Positions 17,237 through 26,788 of a stretch of 64,000 nt of DNA are shown in pieces. Source of the DNA: CALCKU01 sp964654665 (GTDB lineage Bacteria > Pseudomonadota > Alphaproteobacteria > Caulobacterales > Maricaulaceae); assembly GCA_964654665.1 (NCBI GenBank), contig CAZZKV010000003.1, positions 1 to 64,000 of the forward strand, given 5' to 3'. Within the stretch, counting starts at the first letter, position 1; each line of letters begins with the position of its first letter. Under the pieces are notes generated by a model. That model saw only the letters and a program-made list of their open reading frames with translations, did not search any database and was not told the DNA's origin. The translations under genes were made by a program, and so were the position numbers.

Positions 17237-18541
17237 ATGCGCGTCGTCATGGTGGGTACGGGATATGTCGGTTTAGTATCGGGTGTCTGTTTTGCAGATT
17301 TCGGTCACGACGTTATCTGTGTCGATAAAGACCCAAAAAAGATTGAAACCCTCAATAATGGGGGCATACCAATATTTGAACCGGGGCTAGATAGTCTTGT
17401 CGCAGCAAATGTACGGGCTGGGCGGCTTAGTTTTACCACTGACCTGCCGGCAGCCATGGCTGGAGCCGAGGCTGTATTTATCGCTGTCGGCACACCTTCG
17501 CGCCGCGGGGATGGCCATGCCGATTTATCGTATGTTTATGCCGCCGCTGAAGAGATCGCCGAAAATATGTCGGGGTTTACCGTCATTGTGACAAAATCAA
17601 CTGTCCCTGTAGGGACAGGAGATGAGGTTGAAGCCATAGTGGCCAAACATCACAACACAGATAATTTCGCAGTTGTTTCCAATCCTGAATTTTTGCGCGA
17701 AGGCGCGGCTATCAATGATTTTAAGCGACCGGACCGTGTTGTCGTCGGTACGAAAAATGAGCGCGCCCAAACTATGATGCGTGATTTATATCGTCCGCTT
17801 TTTATCAATGAAACACCCATTGTTTTTACATCCCGGCGTACATCAGAACTGATTAAATATGCAGCTAATGCATTCCTTGCGACAAAAATCACCTTTATTA
17901 ATGAAATGGCCGATTTATGCGAGGCTGTTGGCGCTAATGTTCAAGAAGTCGCAAAAGGTATCGGATTAGATAAACGGATTGGCGGGAAGTTTCTTCATGC
18001 CGGGCCCGGTTATGGCGGCTCATGTTTTCCCAAAGATACTTTGGCTCTGGTTAAAACTGCAGACGATAACAAGGCCGAACTCTCCATTGTCAAAGCTGTG
18101 GTCGCGGCCAATAATGCACGCAAACTACATATGGCAGATAAGATCATCGCAGCCTGCGGCGGTGATGTGAACGGCAAAACCATTGCTCTGCTTGGCCTGG
18201 CTTTTAAGCCTAATACCGATGATATGCGCGACGCACCCAGTTTGACCATAGTACCTGAACTGCAAAACCGCGGCGCTATTATCCGGGCTTATGATCCCGA
18301 AAGCATGAAAGAAGCCAGCCATATATTAAGCGATGTCAAATATACGGATGGGGCTTATGATTGCCTCAATGGCGCTGATGCGGCTGTTATCGTAACAGAA
18401 TGGGATCAATTTCGCGCACTTGATCTTGCGCGCGTTAAAGCACTTTTAGCCGCCCCTATTTTTGTTGATTTGCGTAATATTTATAATCCGGCAACAATGC
18501 GAGAAGCCGGGTTTATCTATAACAGTATTGGCCGTAATTAA
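17237..18541 (+). CDS. ugd: UDP-glucose 6-dehydrogenase
   Basis: A 434-residue NAD-dependent dehydrogenase that oxidises UDP-glucose to UDP-glucuronate. The N-terminal Rossmann motif is MVGTGYVGLVSGVCFADFG; the catalytic Cys is in GPGYGGSCFPKDT; the central domain has RTSELIKYAANAFLATKI and the C-terminal domain starts near LLGLAFKPNTDDMRDAPS. AGAGGA precedes the start. It opens a nucleotide-sugar cluster with glmS, galU and an AGE-family gene, feeding capsule, lipid A or holdfast-type polysaccharide. Confidence 0.96.
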   Translation: MRVVMVGTGYVGLVSGVCFADFGHDVICVDKDPKKIETLNNGGIPIFEPGLDSLVAANVRAGRLSFTTDLPAAMAGAEAVFIAVGTPSRRGDGHADLSYVYAAAEEIAENMSGFTVIVTKSTVPVGTGDEVEAIVAKHHNTDNFAVVSNPEFLREGAAINDFKRPDRVVVGTKNERAQTMMRDLYRPLFINETPIVFTSRRTSELIKYAANAFLATKITFINEMADLCEAVGANVQEVAKGIGLDKRIGGKFLHAGPGYGGSCFPKDTLALVKTADDNKAELSIVKAVVAANNARKLHMADKIIAACGGDVNGKTIALLGLAFKPNTDDMRDAPSLTIVPELQNRGAIIRAYDPESMKEASHILSDVKYTDGAYDCLNGADAAVIVTEWDQFRALDLARVKALLAAPIFVDLRNIYNPATMREAGFIYNSIGRN

Positions 18542-18639
18542 CGGTCAGACTTTGAATATTCGGAATGAAATTTGCATGTATACGACTCTGGTGCAAGGCT
18601 GCTACCCGCGCTAAAATGCGCTTATAATGGGGATAAATT

Positions 18640-20457
18640 ATGTGTGGTATTATTGGAATTGTCGGAAAATCCAACGTAACGGACCGACTTATTGACGGCC
18701 TTAAACGGCTGGAATATCGCGGATATGACAGTTCAGGCATTGCCGTATTAGACAGTGGGACACTTATACGGGAGCGCGCTGAGGGCAAAATTAAAAGCCT
18801 GGAAGCCAAGCTGAGCCAAAACAGTGTCGACGGAACCATCGGAATTGCCCACACACGCTGGGCTACCCATGGCGTACCCAATGAAAATAACGCCCACCCC
18901 CATTTCGCAGGCCGCGTGGGGATTGTGCATAACGGCATCATTGAAAATTTTCTGGAACTACGGGCATCCCTCAATGGATCACGAGACTTTAAAACAGAAA
19001 CGGATACTGAAGTTGTTGCCCATTTGGTTGATCAGGCGCTTTTAGAGGGCGCTTCGCCTGTGGAAGCCTTCTCCAAGACACTCAAAAAACTTCATGGCGC
19101 TTATGCCTTTGGGCTTATTATCGATGAACATCCCGATCATATTTTCTGCGCCCGCTCTGGTTCGCCGCTCGCCATAGGTCTTGGCGACGGAGAAATGTAT
19201 CTGGGCTCCGATGCCATGGCGTTAGCACAATTAACACAAAGCCTTATCTATCTTGAAGAAGGTGATTGGGCCATTTTGACATCTGAGGATATCAAAATAT
19301 TTGATAAAGATGATAATGTGGTCGAACGGCCTGTAACCATTTTATCCGGCGGCCCAGCTATGGCAGAAAAGGGCAATTATCGCCATTTTATGCTGAAAGA
19401 AATCTATGAACAGCCTGAAACTTGTGGACGCACCTTGGCTAATTATATCGATGAGTTTCGCCATAGTACTGACATGCCGGAAACACTTGATTTTACCAAT
19501 ATTGACCGGGTTATTATCGTCGCTTGCGGCACGGCCTGCTATGCTGCAATGGTGGCAAAATATTGGTTTGAACAATTAGCCGGTATTGCCGTGGATGTTG
19601 ATATCGCCTCTGAATTTCGCTATCGGCAACCCGTAATATCACCACAATCACTCTTTATCGCTGTGTCTCAATCAGGCGAGACGGCCGATACATTAGCAGC
19701 TTTGCGCTATTGTAAAGAGCGCGGCGTAAAAACTGCGGCCCTTGTCAATGTCACGACATCAACCATGGCGCGCGAAGCCGATATTACGTTACCCATTAAC
19801 GCTGGGCCTGAAATTGGCGTCGCCTCAACCAAAGCCTTTACGTCGCAATTAACTGCGCTGGCCGCGATTGCCCTAGCCGCCGGAAAATCACGCGATAATT
19901 TATCTCGAGACGGCGAAATTCGCCTTACCCGCGCGCTTATTCAAACGCCCCGCCTCATCAAAGAAGCCTTGGAATTGGATAGCACCATAGAAGAGTTGGC
20001 TTTTGATCTCTCCAAAAATAAAAGCGCCTTTTACTTGGGCCGTGGGACCTTAGTGCCTATTGCCTTTGAAGGCGCGCTTAAACTTAAAGAAATTTCCTAT
20101 ATCCATGCTGAAGGTTACGCAGCGGGTGAACTGAAACATGGACCCATAGCTCTCATTGAGGATGGGACCCCTGTCATTGTTATTGCCCCTTATGATAATC
20201 TGTTTGAAAAAACAATTTCCAACTTACAAGAAGTCGCCTCTCGCGGAGCCAAAATTATCCTAATTTCCGATGAAACTGGATTACAATCAACACAGGCTAT
20301 GGCCGATATAACCATAAGAATTCCGGTCAGTGATAGTTTTGTCACGCCTATTATCGCAACTATCGTCATCCAACTGCTCGCCTATCACACGGCTGTCCAT
20401 CTTGGGACCGATGTTGACCAACCCCGAAACCTTGCAAAATCGGTAACGGTTGAATAA
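18640..20457 (+). CDS. glmS: Glutamine-fructose-6-phosphate aminotransferase
   Basis: A 605-residue enzyme making glucosamine-6-phosphate for peptidoglycan and lipopolysaccharide. It has the N-terminal glutaminase domain with Cys2 as nucleophile (MCGIIGIVG, then HTRWATHG and GIVHNGIIEN) and two SIS domains (AVSQSGETADTLAAL and the C-terminal HAEGYAAGELKHGPIAL). Length is normal (about 609 in E. coli). GGGGA lies before the ATG. No glmS ribozyme or small-RNA target is visible in the 98-base gap behind ugd. Confidence 0.97.
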   Translation: MCGIIGIVGKSNVTDRLIDGLKRLEYRGYDSSGIAVLDSGTLIRERAEGKIKSLEAKLSQNSVDGTIGIAHTRWATHGVPNENNAHPHFAGRVGIVHNGIIENFLELRASLNGSRDFKTETDTEVVAHLVDQALLEGASPVEAFSKTLKKLHGAYAFGLIIDEHPDHIFCARSGSPLAIGLGDGEMYLGSDAMALAQLTQSLIYLEEGDWAILTSEDIKIFDKDDNVVERPVTILSGGPAMAEKGNYRHFMLKEIYEQPETCGRTLANYIDEFRHSTDMPETLDFTNIDRVIIVACGTACYAAMVAKYWFEQLAGIAVDVDIASEFRYRQPVISPQSLFIAVSQSGETADTLAALRYCKERGVKTAALVNVTTSTMAREADITLPINAGPEIGVASTKAFTSQLTALAAIALAAGKSRDNLSRDGEIRLTRALIQTPRLIKEALELDSTIEELAFDLSKNKSAFYLGRGTLVPIAFEGALKLKEISYIHAEGYAAGELKHGPIALIEDGTPVIVIAPYDNLFEKTISNLQEVASRGAKIILISDETGLQSTQAMADITIRIPVSDSFVTPIIATIVIQLLAYHTAVHLGTDVDQPRNLAKSVTVE

Positions 20458-20499
20458 TCTCTTTTTGCTATAAGGCCTGGTGTGGAAAAGAAAGTGGCC

Positions 20500-21405
20500 A
20501 TGAAAAATATTCAAAATGCAAAAAAACTCCGTAAAGCTGTCCTCCCTGTTGCCGGGTTTGGTACGCGCGTCCTGCCGGCAACAAAAACGATACCAAAGGA
20601 AATGCTTCCGATTATTGACCGGCCCGCTCTACAATATGTGGTAGACGAGGCGCGTGAGGCTGGAATTGAACATTTCGTTTTTGTCACCGGACGCAATAAA
20701 GGGGCAATTGAAGACTATTTTGATCGCGCCTATGAACTGGAATATAGCCTAAGGGAGCGCGGCAAGACTGAAATTTTCGAACAAATTGACCGCGACACAC
20801 CCAAAGCCGGGACCATGTCATTTGTCCGCCAGCAAAGCGCATTGGGTCTAGGACATGCCATTTGGTGCGCCCGCGACGTTATTGGCAATGAACCCTTTGC
20901 GATCCTATTGCCCGATGTTCTGGTCAAAGCTGAAACCTCTTGTCTTGCGCAAATGGTCGAGGCTTATGAAAAAACGGGCGGAAATGTCATTGCCGTGGAC
21001 GCCGTACCCGAAGCCCGCGTCAGCGCTTATGGTGTTATCGCGCCAAAATCACAAACTCCGAACGCCCATAGCCGCTTAATTGAAATGTCAGGCATGGTTG
21101 AAAAACCTCCAATCGATAAAGCACCGAGTAATTTAAAAATCACGGGGCGCTATATTTTACAACCCGAAATTATGACCCTCTTATCTGATCAGGAAGCAGG
21201 CGCGGGCGGAGAAATTCAACTGACCGACGCTATGGCTCGCCTGATGGAAACCCAAACGTTCCATGCCTATCAATATGACGGGAAAGATTATGATTGCGGA
21301 TCAAAATATGGCTATTTCGAAGCCGTTATGGCTTATGCTAGGGATCATCCGGAAATCGGGGATCAAGCGCGCGCTTTAATCAATAAGACGGCCGCTGAGA
21401 ATTAA
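20500..21405 (+). CDS. galU: UTP-glucose-1-phosphate uridylyltransferase
   Basis: A roughly 301-residue GalU, making UDP-glucose, the substrate of Ugd encoded upstream. The nucleotide-binding signature is VLPVAGFGTRVLPATKTIPK at the N-terminus; later blocks are EMLPIIDRPALQYVVDEA, LLPDVLV, MVEKPP, ITGRYIL and GGEIQLTDAM. I use the ATG at 20500; a GTG 18 bases upstream (20482) with AAGG before it is also possible. Only three bases separate it from the next gene. Confidence 0.95.
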   Translation: MKNIQNAKKLRKAVLPVAGFGTRVLPATKTIPKEMLPIIDRPALQYVVDEAREAGIEHFVFVTGRNKGAIEDYFDRAYELEYSLRERGKTEIFEQIDRDTPKAGTMSFVRQQSALGLGHAIWCARDVIGNEPFAILLPDVLVKAETSCLAQMVEAYEKTGGNVIAVDAVPEARVSAYGVIAPKSQTPNAHSRLIEMSGMVEKPPIDKAPSNLKITGRYILQPEIMTLLSDQEAGAGGEIQLTDAMARLMETQTFHAYQYDGKDYDCGSKYGYFEAVMAYARDHPEIGDQARALINKTAAEN

Positions 21406-21408
21406 GCA

Positions 21409-22497
21409 ATGTCGCTGCACCGTTCAGCTGAAGATTTAAAACATTGGGCCATAAACGCTGCCTTACCCTTCTGGCTGCGCGCGCAGCGCAAAGACGGCAG
21501 CTGGGTTGAACATTTAAATTTGGACAAAACGCCAGACCGTGCAGCCGAACGGCGGTGGCGTGTATTGGCCCGGCAGATCTATGTTTACGCCGAAGCCGCG
21601 CGTCTTGGCTGGTATAAAGGCGAAGATATTGCCCGCCTTACCTATGTGCAAATGCGCGAGATAGGATATGTCCAGCGCGTAACAAGTGACGGACAGCCCG
21701 CCGAACGCCGTCGTGATCTTTATGACCACGCCTTTTATCTGCTCGCGAGCGCCGCTCTTTACCGCGCAACGCATAATACTGAATTTCTTGATGCCGCGAA
21801 TGAGATATTAGAGACGCTTGACCGGGATTTTACCCATCCCATGACAGGGTGGCGCGAAACCCCGCGCGGACGTCTGCCGCGGCGACAAAACCCACATATG
21901 CATTTATTCGAGGCCAGTCTTTATCTCTTTTCGGAAACCCGAAATCCTGAGCATCTGTCATATGCTAACCGGATTTTCTCTCTGTTTGAGAATTATTTCT
22001 TCGATAAAAAGACCCTGACGATACGCGAATATTTTAACGAAGACTGGTCTACTCTGAAAGGGACTCAAGGCGATATAGCAGAACCCGGCCATGCAATGGA
22101 ATGGGTCTGGTTACTTTATCAATATCAATGTCAGAGCGGTACCGACACCAGCCAATATCGCAAAGCGCTTTATACACGGGCTTTAAAAGGGCGGAGGATA
22201 TTCCTCAATGATGAAGAAGATATATATGGCACCATACGCCGCGACAGCAAACGGCTTTGGGTTCAAACAGAAGTCATAAAAGCCCATTTAGCCATGGCAG
22301 AGGACGGCTCGGCCAAAGCGCGGGAACAGGCCCAAATCGTAATGGAACACTTCCGCAATAGCTATTTAAATAGGGATGGAAGTTGGAATGATCAATTAAG
22401 TGAGAGCGGGCAACTAATTGCAAAGACTATTCCCGTTAGCTCCTTTTATCATATTCTGTGTATGATTTCAGAGGCCGTTCGTATTAGCCGCTTGTGA
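21409..22497 (+). CDS. AGE-family epimerase/isomerase
   Basis: A 362-residue protein of the N-acylglucosamine 2-epimerase superfamily, an (alpha/alpha)6-barrel. Matching features are RRWRVLARQIYVYAEAARLG, DHAFYLLASAALYRATHN, HMHLFEASLYLF, EPGHAMEWVWLLYQY (with the catalytic His region) and LWVQTEVIKAHLAM. It could be a mannose-6-phosphate isomerase-like enzyme or a sugar epimerase. Its place directly after galU suggests it feeds mannose or aminosugar units into the same polysaccharide. Its 3' end overlaps the convergent next gene by 14 bases. Confidence 0.85.
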   Translation: MSLHRSAEDLKHWAINAALPFWLRAQRKDGSWVEHLNLDKTPDRAAERRWRVLARQIYVYAEAARLGWYKGEDIARLTYVQMREIGYVQRVTSDGQPAERRRDLYDHAFYLLASAALYRATHNTEFLDAANEILETLDRDFTHPMTGWRETPRGRLPRRQNPHMHLFEASLYLFSETRNPEHLSYANRIFSLFENYFFDKKTLTIREYFNEDWSTLKGTQGDIAEPGHAMEWVWLLYQYQCQSGTDTSQYRKALYTRALKGRRIFLNDEEDIYGTIRRDSKRLWVQTEVIKAHLAMAEDGSAKAREQAQIVMEHFRNSYLNRDGSWNDQLSESGQLIAKTIPVSSFYHILCMISEAVRISRL

Positions 22498-23065
22498 TGA
22501 GCGTCACTGTCATAGATTTGATATCTACGCCATGTTGTAATCCCTCGCGGGCAGGCCATACACCAATATAATCATTTCCCGGATCCCCTTGCGGTAATCC
22601 AGGCCGAAATGTAATTACATGATCGGTAAAATCTGTAGTAAGCTCTTTTTTAATCCATCCGCTATCACCTGCTCCCGTCGTGAAATAACCGATTTCCATT
22701 CGTTGCGCAGGGTTGGTTTTCGCCTGCCGGGCTGTAACCGTAATTTTGATCTCTTTATCGGCAAATGCCTTTTCATATTCAGGCCCCAAAATTCCAAAAA
22801 CACCGGCAGACGGCGGCGCAATATCGCGCGGCTGCGTGGCTCTGGCTTCAATGAAATCCACAGCACCAGCCATATTTTTAACAGGTGTAAAAATTGTACC
22901 GGGCGAAGCCGTCAGTAAGGATAAATCCTCGCCTGCAATAACAAAGCCATTCGCAATAATCTCTTGCTCGCTGGCCGCCGTCCCTTCCCCGCCTAAAGAC
23001 AAAGCATAAGTAATCAGCACAGCTATAAAACCTATGGCCAAAGGGTAGAAGAAACGATCGCGCAT
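22484..23065 (-). CDS. Membrane-anchored periplasmic protein of unknown function
   Basis: A 193-residue protein with an N-terminal uncleaved-looking anchor (RFFYPLAIGFIAVLITYALSL) and a periplasmic beta-rich domain (VFGILGPEYEKAFADKEIKI, ITVTARQAKTNPAQRMEIGY, VITFRPGLPQGDPGNDYIGV). The strand pattern is like a jelly-roll or carbohydrate-binding fold, but no binding residues can be named. It faces the AGE gene and overlaps its end, and is divergent from the next secreted protein. Confidence 0.65.
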   Translation of the reverse strand: MRDRFFYPLAIGFIAVLITYALSLGGEGTAASEQEIIANGFVIAGEDLSLLTASPGTIFTPVKNMAGAVDFIEARATQPRDIAPPSAGVFGILGPEYEKAFADKEIKITVTARQAKTNPAQRMEIGYFTTGAGDSGWIKKELTTDFTDHVITFRPGLPQGDPGNDYIGVWPAREGLQHGVDIKSMTVTLITSG

Positions 23066-23186
23066 ATGTTGCTTCTAATCTATCCGGCAAAGCGGGCCAA
23101 TGGTCGATTATGATTATTGCCGATTATTTACTTATTATCAGCGCTTTTTTAAGTTAGATTAATATGAAGATTAGGAGCCATTGCAT

Positions 23187-23939
23187 ATGCTAGCCTTTAA
23201 AAACCATTGCCGCACCGCTCTGGTACTTTCAGCCTTTTGCCTCTTGCCGATAAGCAGCCTGTCGGCCAGTGCTCACCCCCATATTGCTGCAGACAGCCCC
23301 AAGATTGAAAAACAGGCCAAAAAACCTTGGCCATATTTTGGTGGAAAAACCGCAGAAGACACTATCGATAATCAGGACATGAAAACGATAAAGCCTCGCA
23401 CAAGTCTTACCGAAGACAGTCCCTTATCGCATAAAATAGAACAGCATTTTGAAGAGGCCAGTAAAAAAATGCGAATGAAAATTCGCAAGATGGAGGCTCA
23501 TGCTGAAAAAACAAAAGACAGTCTTTCCAAAAAGGTTGACATAAAAATAGAGGGCGAAAATGGAACTCGCATATTACGCTTTGAAAATGGCGACGAAATG
23601 CGGGAAATAGCACGTGATATCGAAACAATGGTCAGTCAGTCAGGCCTTTTATCTAATCTGGCTGATATTGTGGCCAGTGTCGCCGAAGATATCGAAATTG
23701 AAACCGATGATAACGGACTCTCTCTGCGGTTTGACGGTGAAACCTTGGGCCGCATGAAACGCGAAACACGCCGCGATAGTAACGATTCATTACAGGTTGA
23801 AGCGTTGGGCCGTAATGTGACCATCGATAAACAGGTGATCAAAAAAGACGGAAAAACCAAAACCCGCATTGTCATTGAAATGGACGGCAGCGATGATGTC
23901 GATATTGACATAGCTCCGAAATATAAATCCGGTGAATAA
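23187..23939 (+). CDS. Secreted charged protein of unknown function
   Basis: A 250-residue protein with a signal peptide (ALVLSAFCLLPISSLSASA) and a highly charged mature part. A helical, possibly coiled-coil stretch (about residues 80-115, rich in K, E and M) is followed by a domain with repeated short strands (ILRFENGDEMREI, LSLRFDGETLGR) ending in an acidic DVDIDIAP strand. No family recognised. AGGAG stands nine bases before the ATG at 23187. The gap to the divergent gene, about 120 bases, probably holds both promoters. Confidence 0.65.
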   Translation: MLAFKNHCRTALVLSAFCLLPISSLSASAHPHIAADSPKIEKQAKKPWPYFGGKTAEDTIDNQDMKTIKPRTSLTEDSPLSHKIEQHFEEASKKMRMKIRKMEAHAEKTKDSLSKKVDIKIEGENGTRILRFENGDEMREIARDIETMVSQSGLLSNLADIVASVAEDIEIETDDNGLSLRFDGETLGRMKRETRRDSNDSLQVEALGRNVTIDKQVIKKDGKTKTRIVIEMDGSDDVDIDIAPKYKSGE

Positions 23940-23957
23940 TATAAGAGCGCTCTTAAA

Positions 23958-25889
23958 TTAAATCAAAAACAAAGCCGCCCGCTCATCAGCCCGTTCTTTA
24001 AGCGCCCGTTCGAGCGTCCCCGTTAACTCATTCGTAAATCGATCAGAGGCCGCTTTTTGCCATGCATCTGACACGGCGCTCATTAATTCGGGGCGTTGCT
24101 TTTTCACCGCTTTTTTAATCCGCCCATCCGTCATCACTTGGCGCGCCAGGACGGGTACATTGGCATTAGCAAATCGCCCTTCAAGCGCTTTCTTACCAAC
24201 CAGAAAACTCCCCCCCGCGACAGCCCCTCCAATAACAAGGCCAATCGGGTTTAAAAAGAGCGGTGCAAATAAATTGGCTTTGGCCAAAAGCGCACCAATA
24301 ATTACCGCTGTTAATGTCGTCCCCATCAAAGCCGTATCGCTTTCTAATGTCGTCACGCTGGGTGCTGCAACTGTCAACCCTTCTAAATGACGACTGACAT
24401 GTTGGCTATCGTCAAGCGATAGCACCATGGCTGGTAAACCGTGAGCCCGGCAAAGCGGGTCTGTTTCCGTCTCAAGACTGCGCTGTAAATCGGCAAACCA
24501 ATCATTAATAACCGGTCGCAAGGTCTGGCGGGCCCCTTCACTAGAAAGCCAGTCTTCGACCCGTATCGATAAAGCTGTTTCCACTTCAGCCATAGAGGGG
24601 ATCCTTCCACGGCGCCAGTCACGAAAAGCTGGCAATATACAATGTTCAGCCATGGCATCAACGAGAACAGGAGCCAAGCGCGGGCCAAGCGCCGCTGAGG
24701 CTTTAGAGGCTTCCGCATAAACGGGGCCGTCCTTCGCTAAAAGAAGTGCGACAGACTCTTGAAAACTATTATGAAGAAAATCAAATCGGCCCAGCCATGC
24801 CAAACCGCGCGCAATTGCAAATTCCGGTTCAGCCCCGCGAATGATTTTCGATCCCGGAAAGGCTGTTTCGCAAGCGGGCAACACAAGTGGCAAGCGCGAG
24901 GCCCCACCCGTCAGCAAAACCGTTTCAGGGCTACGGCCCGCCAATAAGGACAAGGTTTCGCGCAGAGCGTAATCAAAGGCAGCAGGCCAAGTAAATCCAT
25001 TAAGGGCCTCTAGCGGCGTAGACATAATTTTATCGGCGTCGGTCTTATCAATGCGAATTTCAAAAAACACACCTCCCGCAACCGGCAAACGTTTGACCAG
25101 TTCAACAGGGGTTTCGCTACCGGTAAAATACATTTCTTTGGCTTGGCGGCACCAATATTCCATAATCGGCCCATAGTGGGGGAACCGAGCTAATAATTTT
25201 TCAATCTCTGCACGCTGGGGCTGGCGGGCCATATTCACGGCATAAATCTCAGAATCAAGCAAACCCGAACCCAGAATATTATGACCGACATCTTCTGTGT
25301 CTAAATCACGGCACAAAGTAAAGTCGGTTGTCGAAGACCCAATATCAATGATGAGAACCGAGCGCCGCGCCTTATCAATGGAGAGATAACCTTGCTCCAA
25401 TGCGGTCATCAAAGCCGCGCGCGATTCCGGTACAATACGTATGGTTTTCAATCCCGCGTCTTTGAAGAGGGCTTTATAACTCGCCCGGTCTTTTACCGTC
25501 CAGCCTGATGGACATCCGATCAGAAAATGCGCTTTGGACAAAAGACCGATTTGTTTGTCACTATGCAAGCTTTGCATTAAATGCTGTGTAAACAGCCTTA
25601 CGGGATTACGCGTTTGACTATCATCCAGATCACGGCTTTTAAACTTCACCCATAAAGCCTCAACTTCGCCCGACGCTCCCGCGGCCACTGCATCGCTTCC
25701 GATAAGAATATTAGCCTCTTGTTTGGCCACTGCTGTAACAAAGCTTTTGTGGCTCCGATATTCCAAAATTTCCGGTTCGCCTAATGTCTGAGCAAAAGCT
25801 CGCGCAACCGCGCTCTCACCGTGACCAAGATCAAAACCGATAAACTCAGCATCAATTGGTTTGCCTATAGCTTTTCTAGCTTTGCTCAT
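23958..25889 (-). CDS. Hsp70-like ATPase with C-terminal membrane hairpin
   Basis: A 643-residue protein with an Hsp70/actin-type ATPase in its first 370 residues: phosphate-1 FIGFDLGHGESAVARA (17-32), connect-1 IVPESRAALMTAL (152-164), phosphate-2 VLIIDIGSSTTDF (178-190) and adenosine motif VLLTGGASRLPLVLP (324-338). The usual substrate-binding domain is not seen. Instead there is a helical region, then a hydrophobic Ala/Gly-rich hairpin at about 524-566 and a basic helical tail. The start at 25889 overlaps the stop of the upstream gene as ATGA, so the two are translationally coupled. It is distinct from dnaK six kilobases away. Confidence 0.8.
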   Translation of the reverse strand: MSKARKAIGKPIDAEFIGFDLGHGESAVARAFAQTLGEPEILEYRSHKSFVTAVAKQEANILIGSDAVAAGASGEVEALWVKFKSRDLDDSQTRNPVRLFTQHLMQSLHSDKQIGLLSKAHFLIGCPSGWTVKDRASYKALFKDAGLKTIRIVPESRAALMTALEQGYLSIDKARRSVLIIDIGSSTTDFTLCRDLDTEDVGHNILGSGLLDSEIYAVNMARQPQRAEIEKLLARFPHYGPIMEYWCRQAKEMYFTGSETPVELVKRLPVAGGVFFEIRIDKTDADKIMSTPLEALNGFTWPAAFDYALRETLSLLAGRSPETVLLTGGASRLPLVLPACETAFPGSKIIRGAEPEFAIARGLAWLGRFDFLHNSFQESVALLLAKDGPVYAEASKASAALGPRLAPVLVDAMAEHCILPAFRDWRRGRIPSMAEVETALSIRVEDWLSSEGARQTLRPVINDWFADLQRSLETETDPLCRAHGLPAMVLSLDDSQHVSRHLEGLTVAAPSVTTLESDTALMGTTLTAVIIGALLAKANLFAPLFLNPIGLVIGGAVAGGSFLVGKKALEGRFANANVPVLARQVMTDGRIKKAVKKQRPELMSAVSDAWQKAASDRFTNELTGTLERALKERADERAALFLI

Positions 25890-26788
25890 CCGGCTTCGCC
25901 TTTCCACACAGTACCCCGTCGCAAAAGCTTACCCTCCATCATCAAGGCTGGGGCTGCCATTTGCAATCCGGATTGGTCGATCGCAGGCATAATATCAAAA
26001 AACTGAGCATTCTGTTCACTATAAGACAGTATTTCAATACCGTCGGCGGCCAAAACCCCCGAAAGCTCCGACTTTACCAACCGCAGAGCAAACTCTCCAT
26101 CATCAGCCATTTGCGCTTCCAGCAAGCTTTGCACCACACCCATCAACCGCGGATTATCCCGCCAATGCGTTTCAGACGCGGGCGCAGCCAACCGCAATAA
26201 AATATGGTCTGCCGTATGCAACGCCTCGGTCAGCATATCAATGAACCGCGGCCCATCCGGCCTCACTTCAGCAGACGCCAACAGCTTGCGCCCCGTTTCA
26301 TCCGTAATAGCAGGCGGGCGGGTCATAAACGGCAGCTTGCGCGCCCAGTGCCCCCAGTCCTTTGGATCAAAAAACCGCAAAGCTGCCAGAACACCGGCCG
26401 TAAGCACAATCAAACCAGAGCCTTGCACAAATCCCGCTAAAGCAAAAATACCCGCCGCCCCGTAAAACAAACCTCGACCGGCCCATTGATGCACGGGCCG
26501 TTTAGCCACTTCGTTCCAACGCACCGTCGCCACAGCCGTATTATCCAAAACACCGGCACTGGATTTCACCATTTCGAGCAGCCATAAACCCGCCCGCTGT
26601 AAATGTACATCATCGGTCGTATCGCTATACCGCGCCCCGGTTGCATCTAGAGCTCGCCGCGCTGCAGAAACCATGTGAGCACTGGAAACATCTCCCGACA
26701 ACGCCGCTTGTAAGATCGCCCGCTCTGGCTCAAAGGCCTTGGCCAAAGACGGAATATGTGACGCATTATAGGCTGGCGTTTCGCTCAT
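25886..26788 (-). CDS. Two-pass membrane protein with GrpE-like C-terminal domain
   Basis: A 300-residue protein. Residues 1-95 are helical and soluble, 104-140 contain two hydrophobic segments, and 180-300 form a cytoplasmic-looking domain. That last part follows the GrpE pattern: a helix pair, LRLVKSELSGVLAADGIEIL (compare the GrpE helix ending in GVE), FFDIMPA in place of FDP-x-x-HEA, and a final strand GKLLRRGTVWK resembling GrpE's VLRPA-x-V-x-V. The GrpE assignment is my inference from pattern and context, namely the ATGA overlap with an Hsp70-like ATPase. The ATG at 26788 is preferred over a TTG at 26809. Confidence 0.6.
   Translation of the reverse strand: MSETPAYNASHIPSLAKAFEPERAILQAALSGDVSSAHMVSAARRALDATGARYSDTTDDVHLQRAGLWLLEMVKSSAGVLDNTAVATVRWNEVAKRPVHQWAGRGLFYGAAGIFALAGFVQGSGLIVLTAGVLAALRFFDPKDWGHWARKLPFMTRPPAITDETGRKLLASAEVRPDGPRFIDMLTEALHTADHILLRLAAPASETHWRDNPRLMGVVQSLLEAQMADDGEFALRLVKSELSGVLAADGIEILSYSEQNAQFFDIMPAIDQSGLQMAAPALMMEGKLLRRGTVWKGEAG

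Noticed and set aside
18600..18639. TATAAT just before glmS as a promoter
   Set aside because: It would leave a leader of only a few bases and no -35 box is present at the right distance.
18513..18974. 153-codon antisense frame across the ugd-glmS junction
   Set aside because: It covers the conserved start of glmS and has no recognisable domain.
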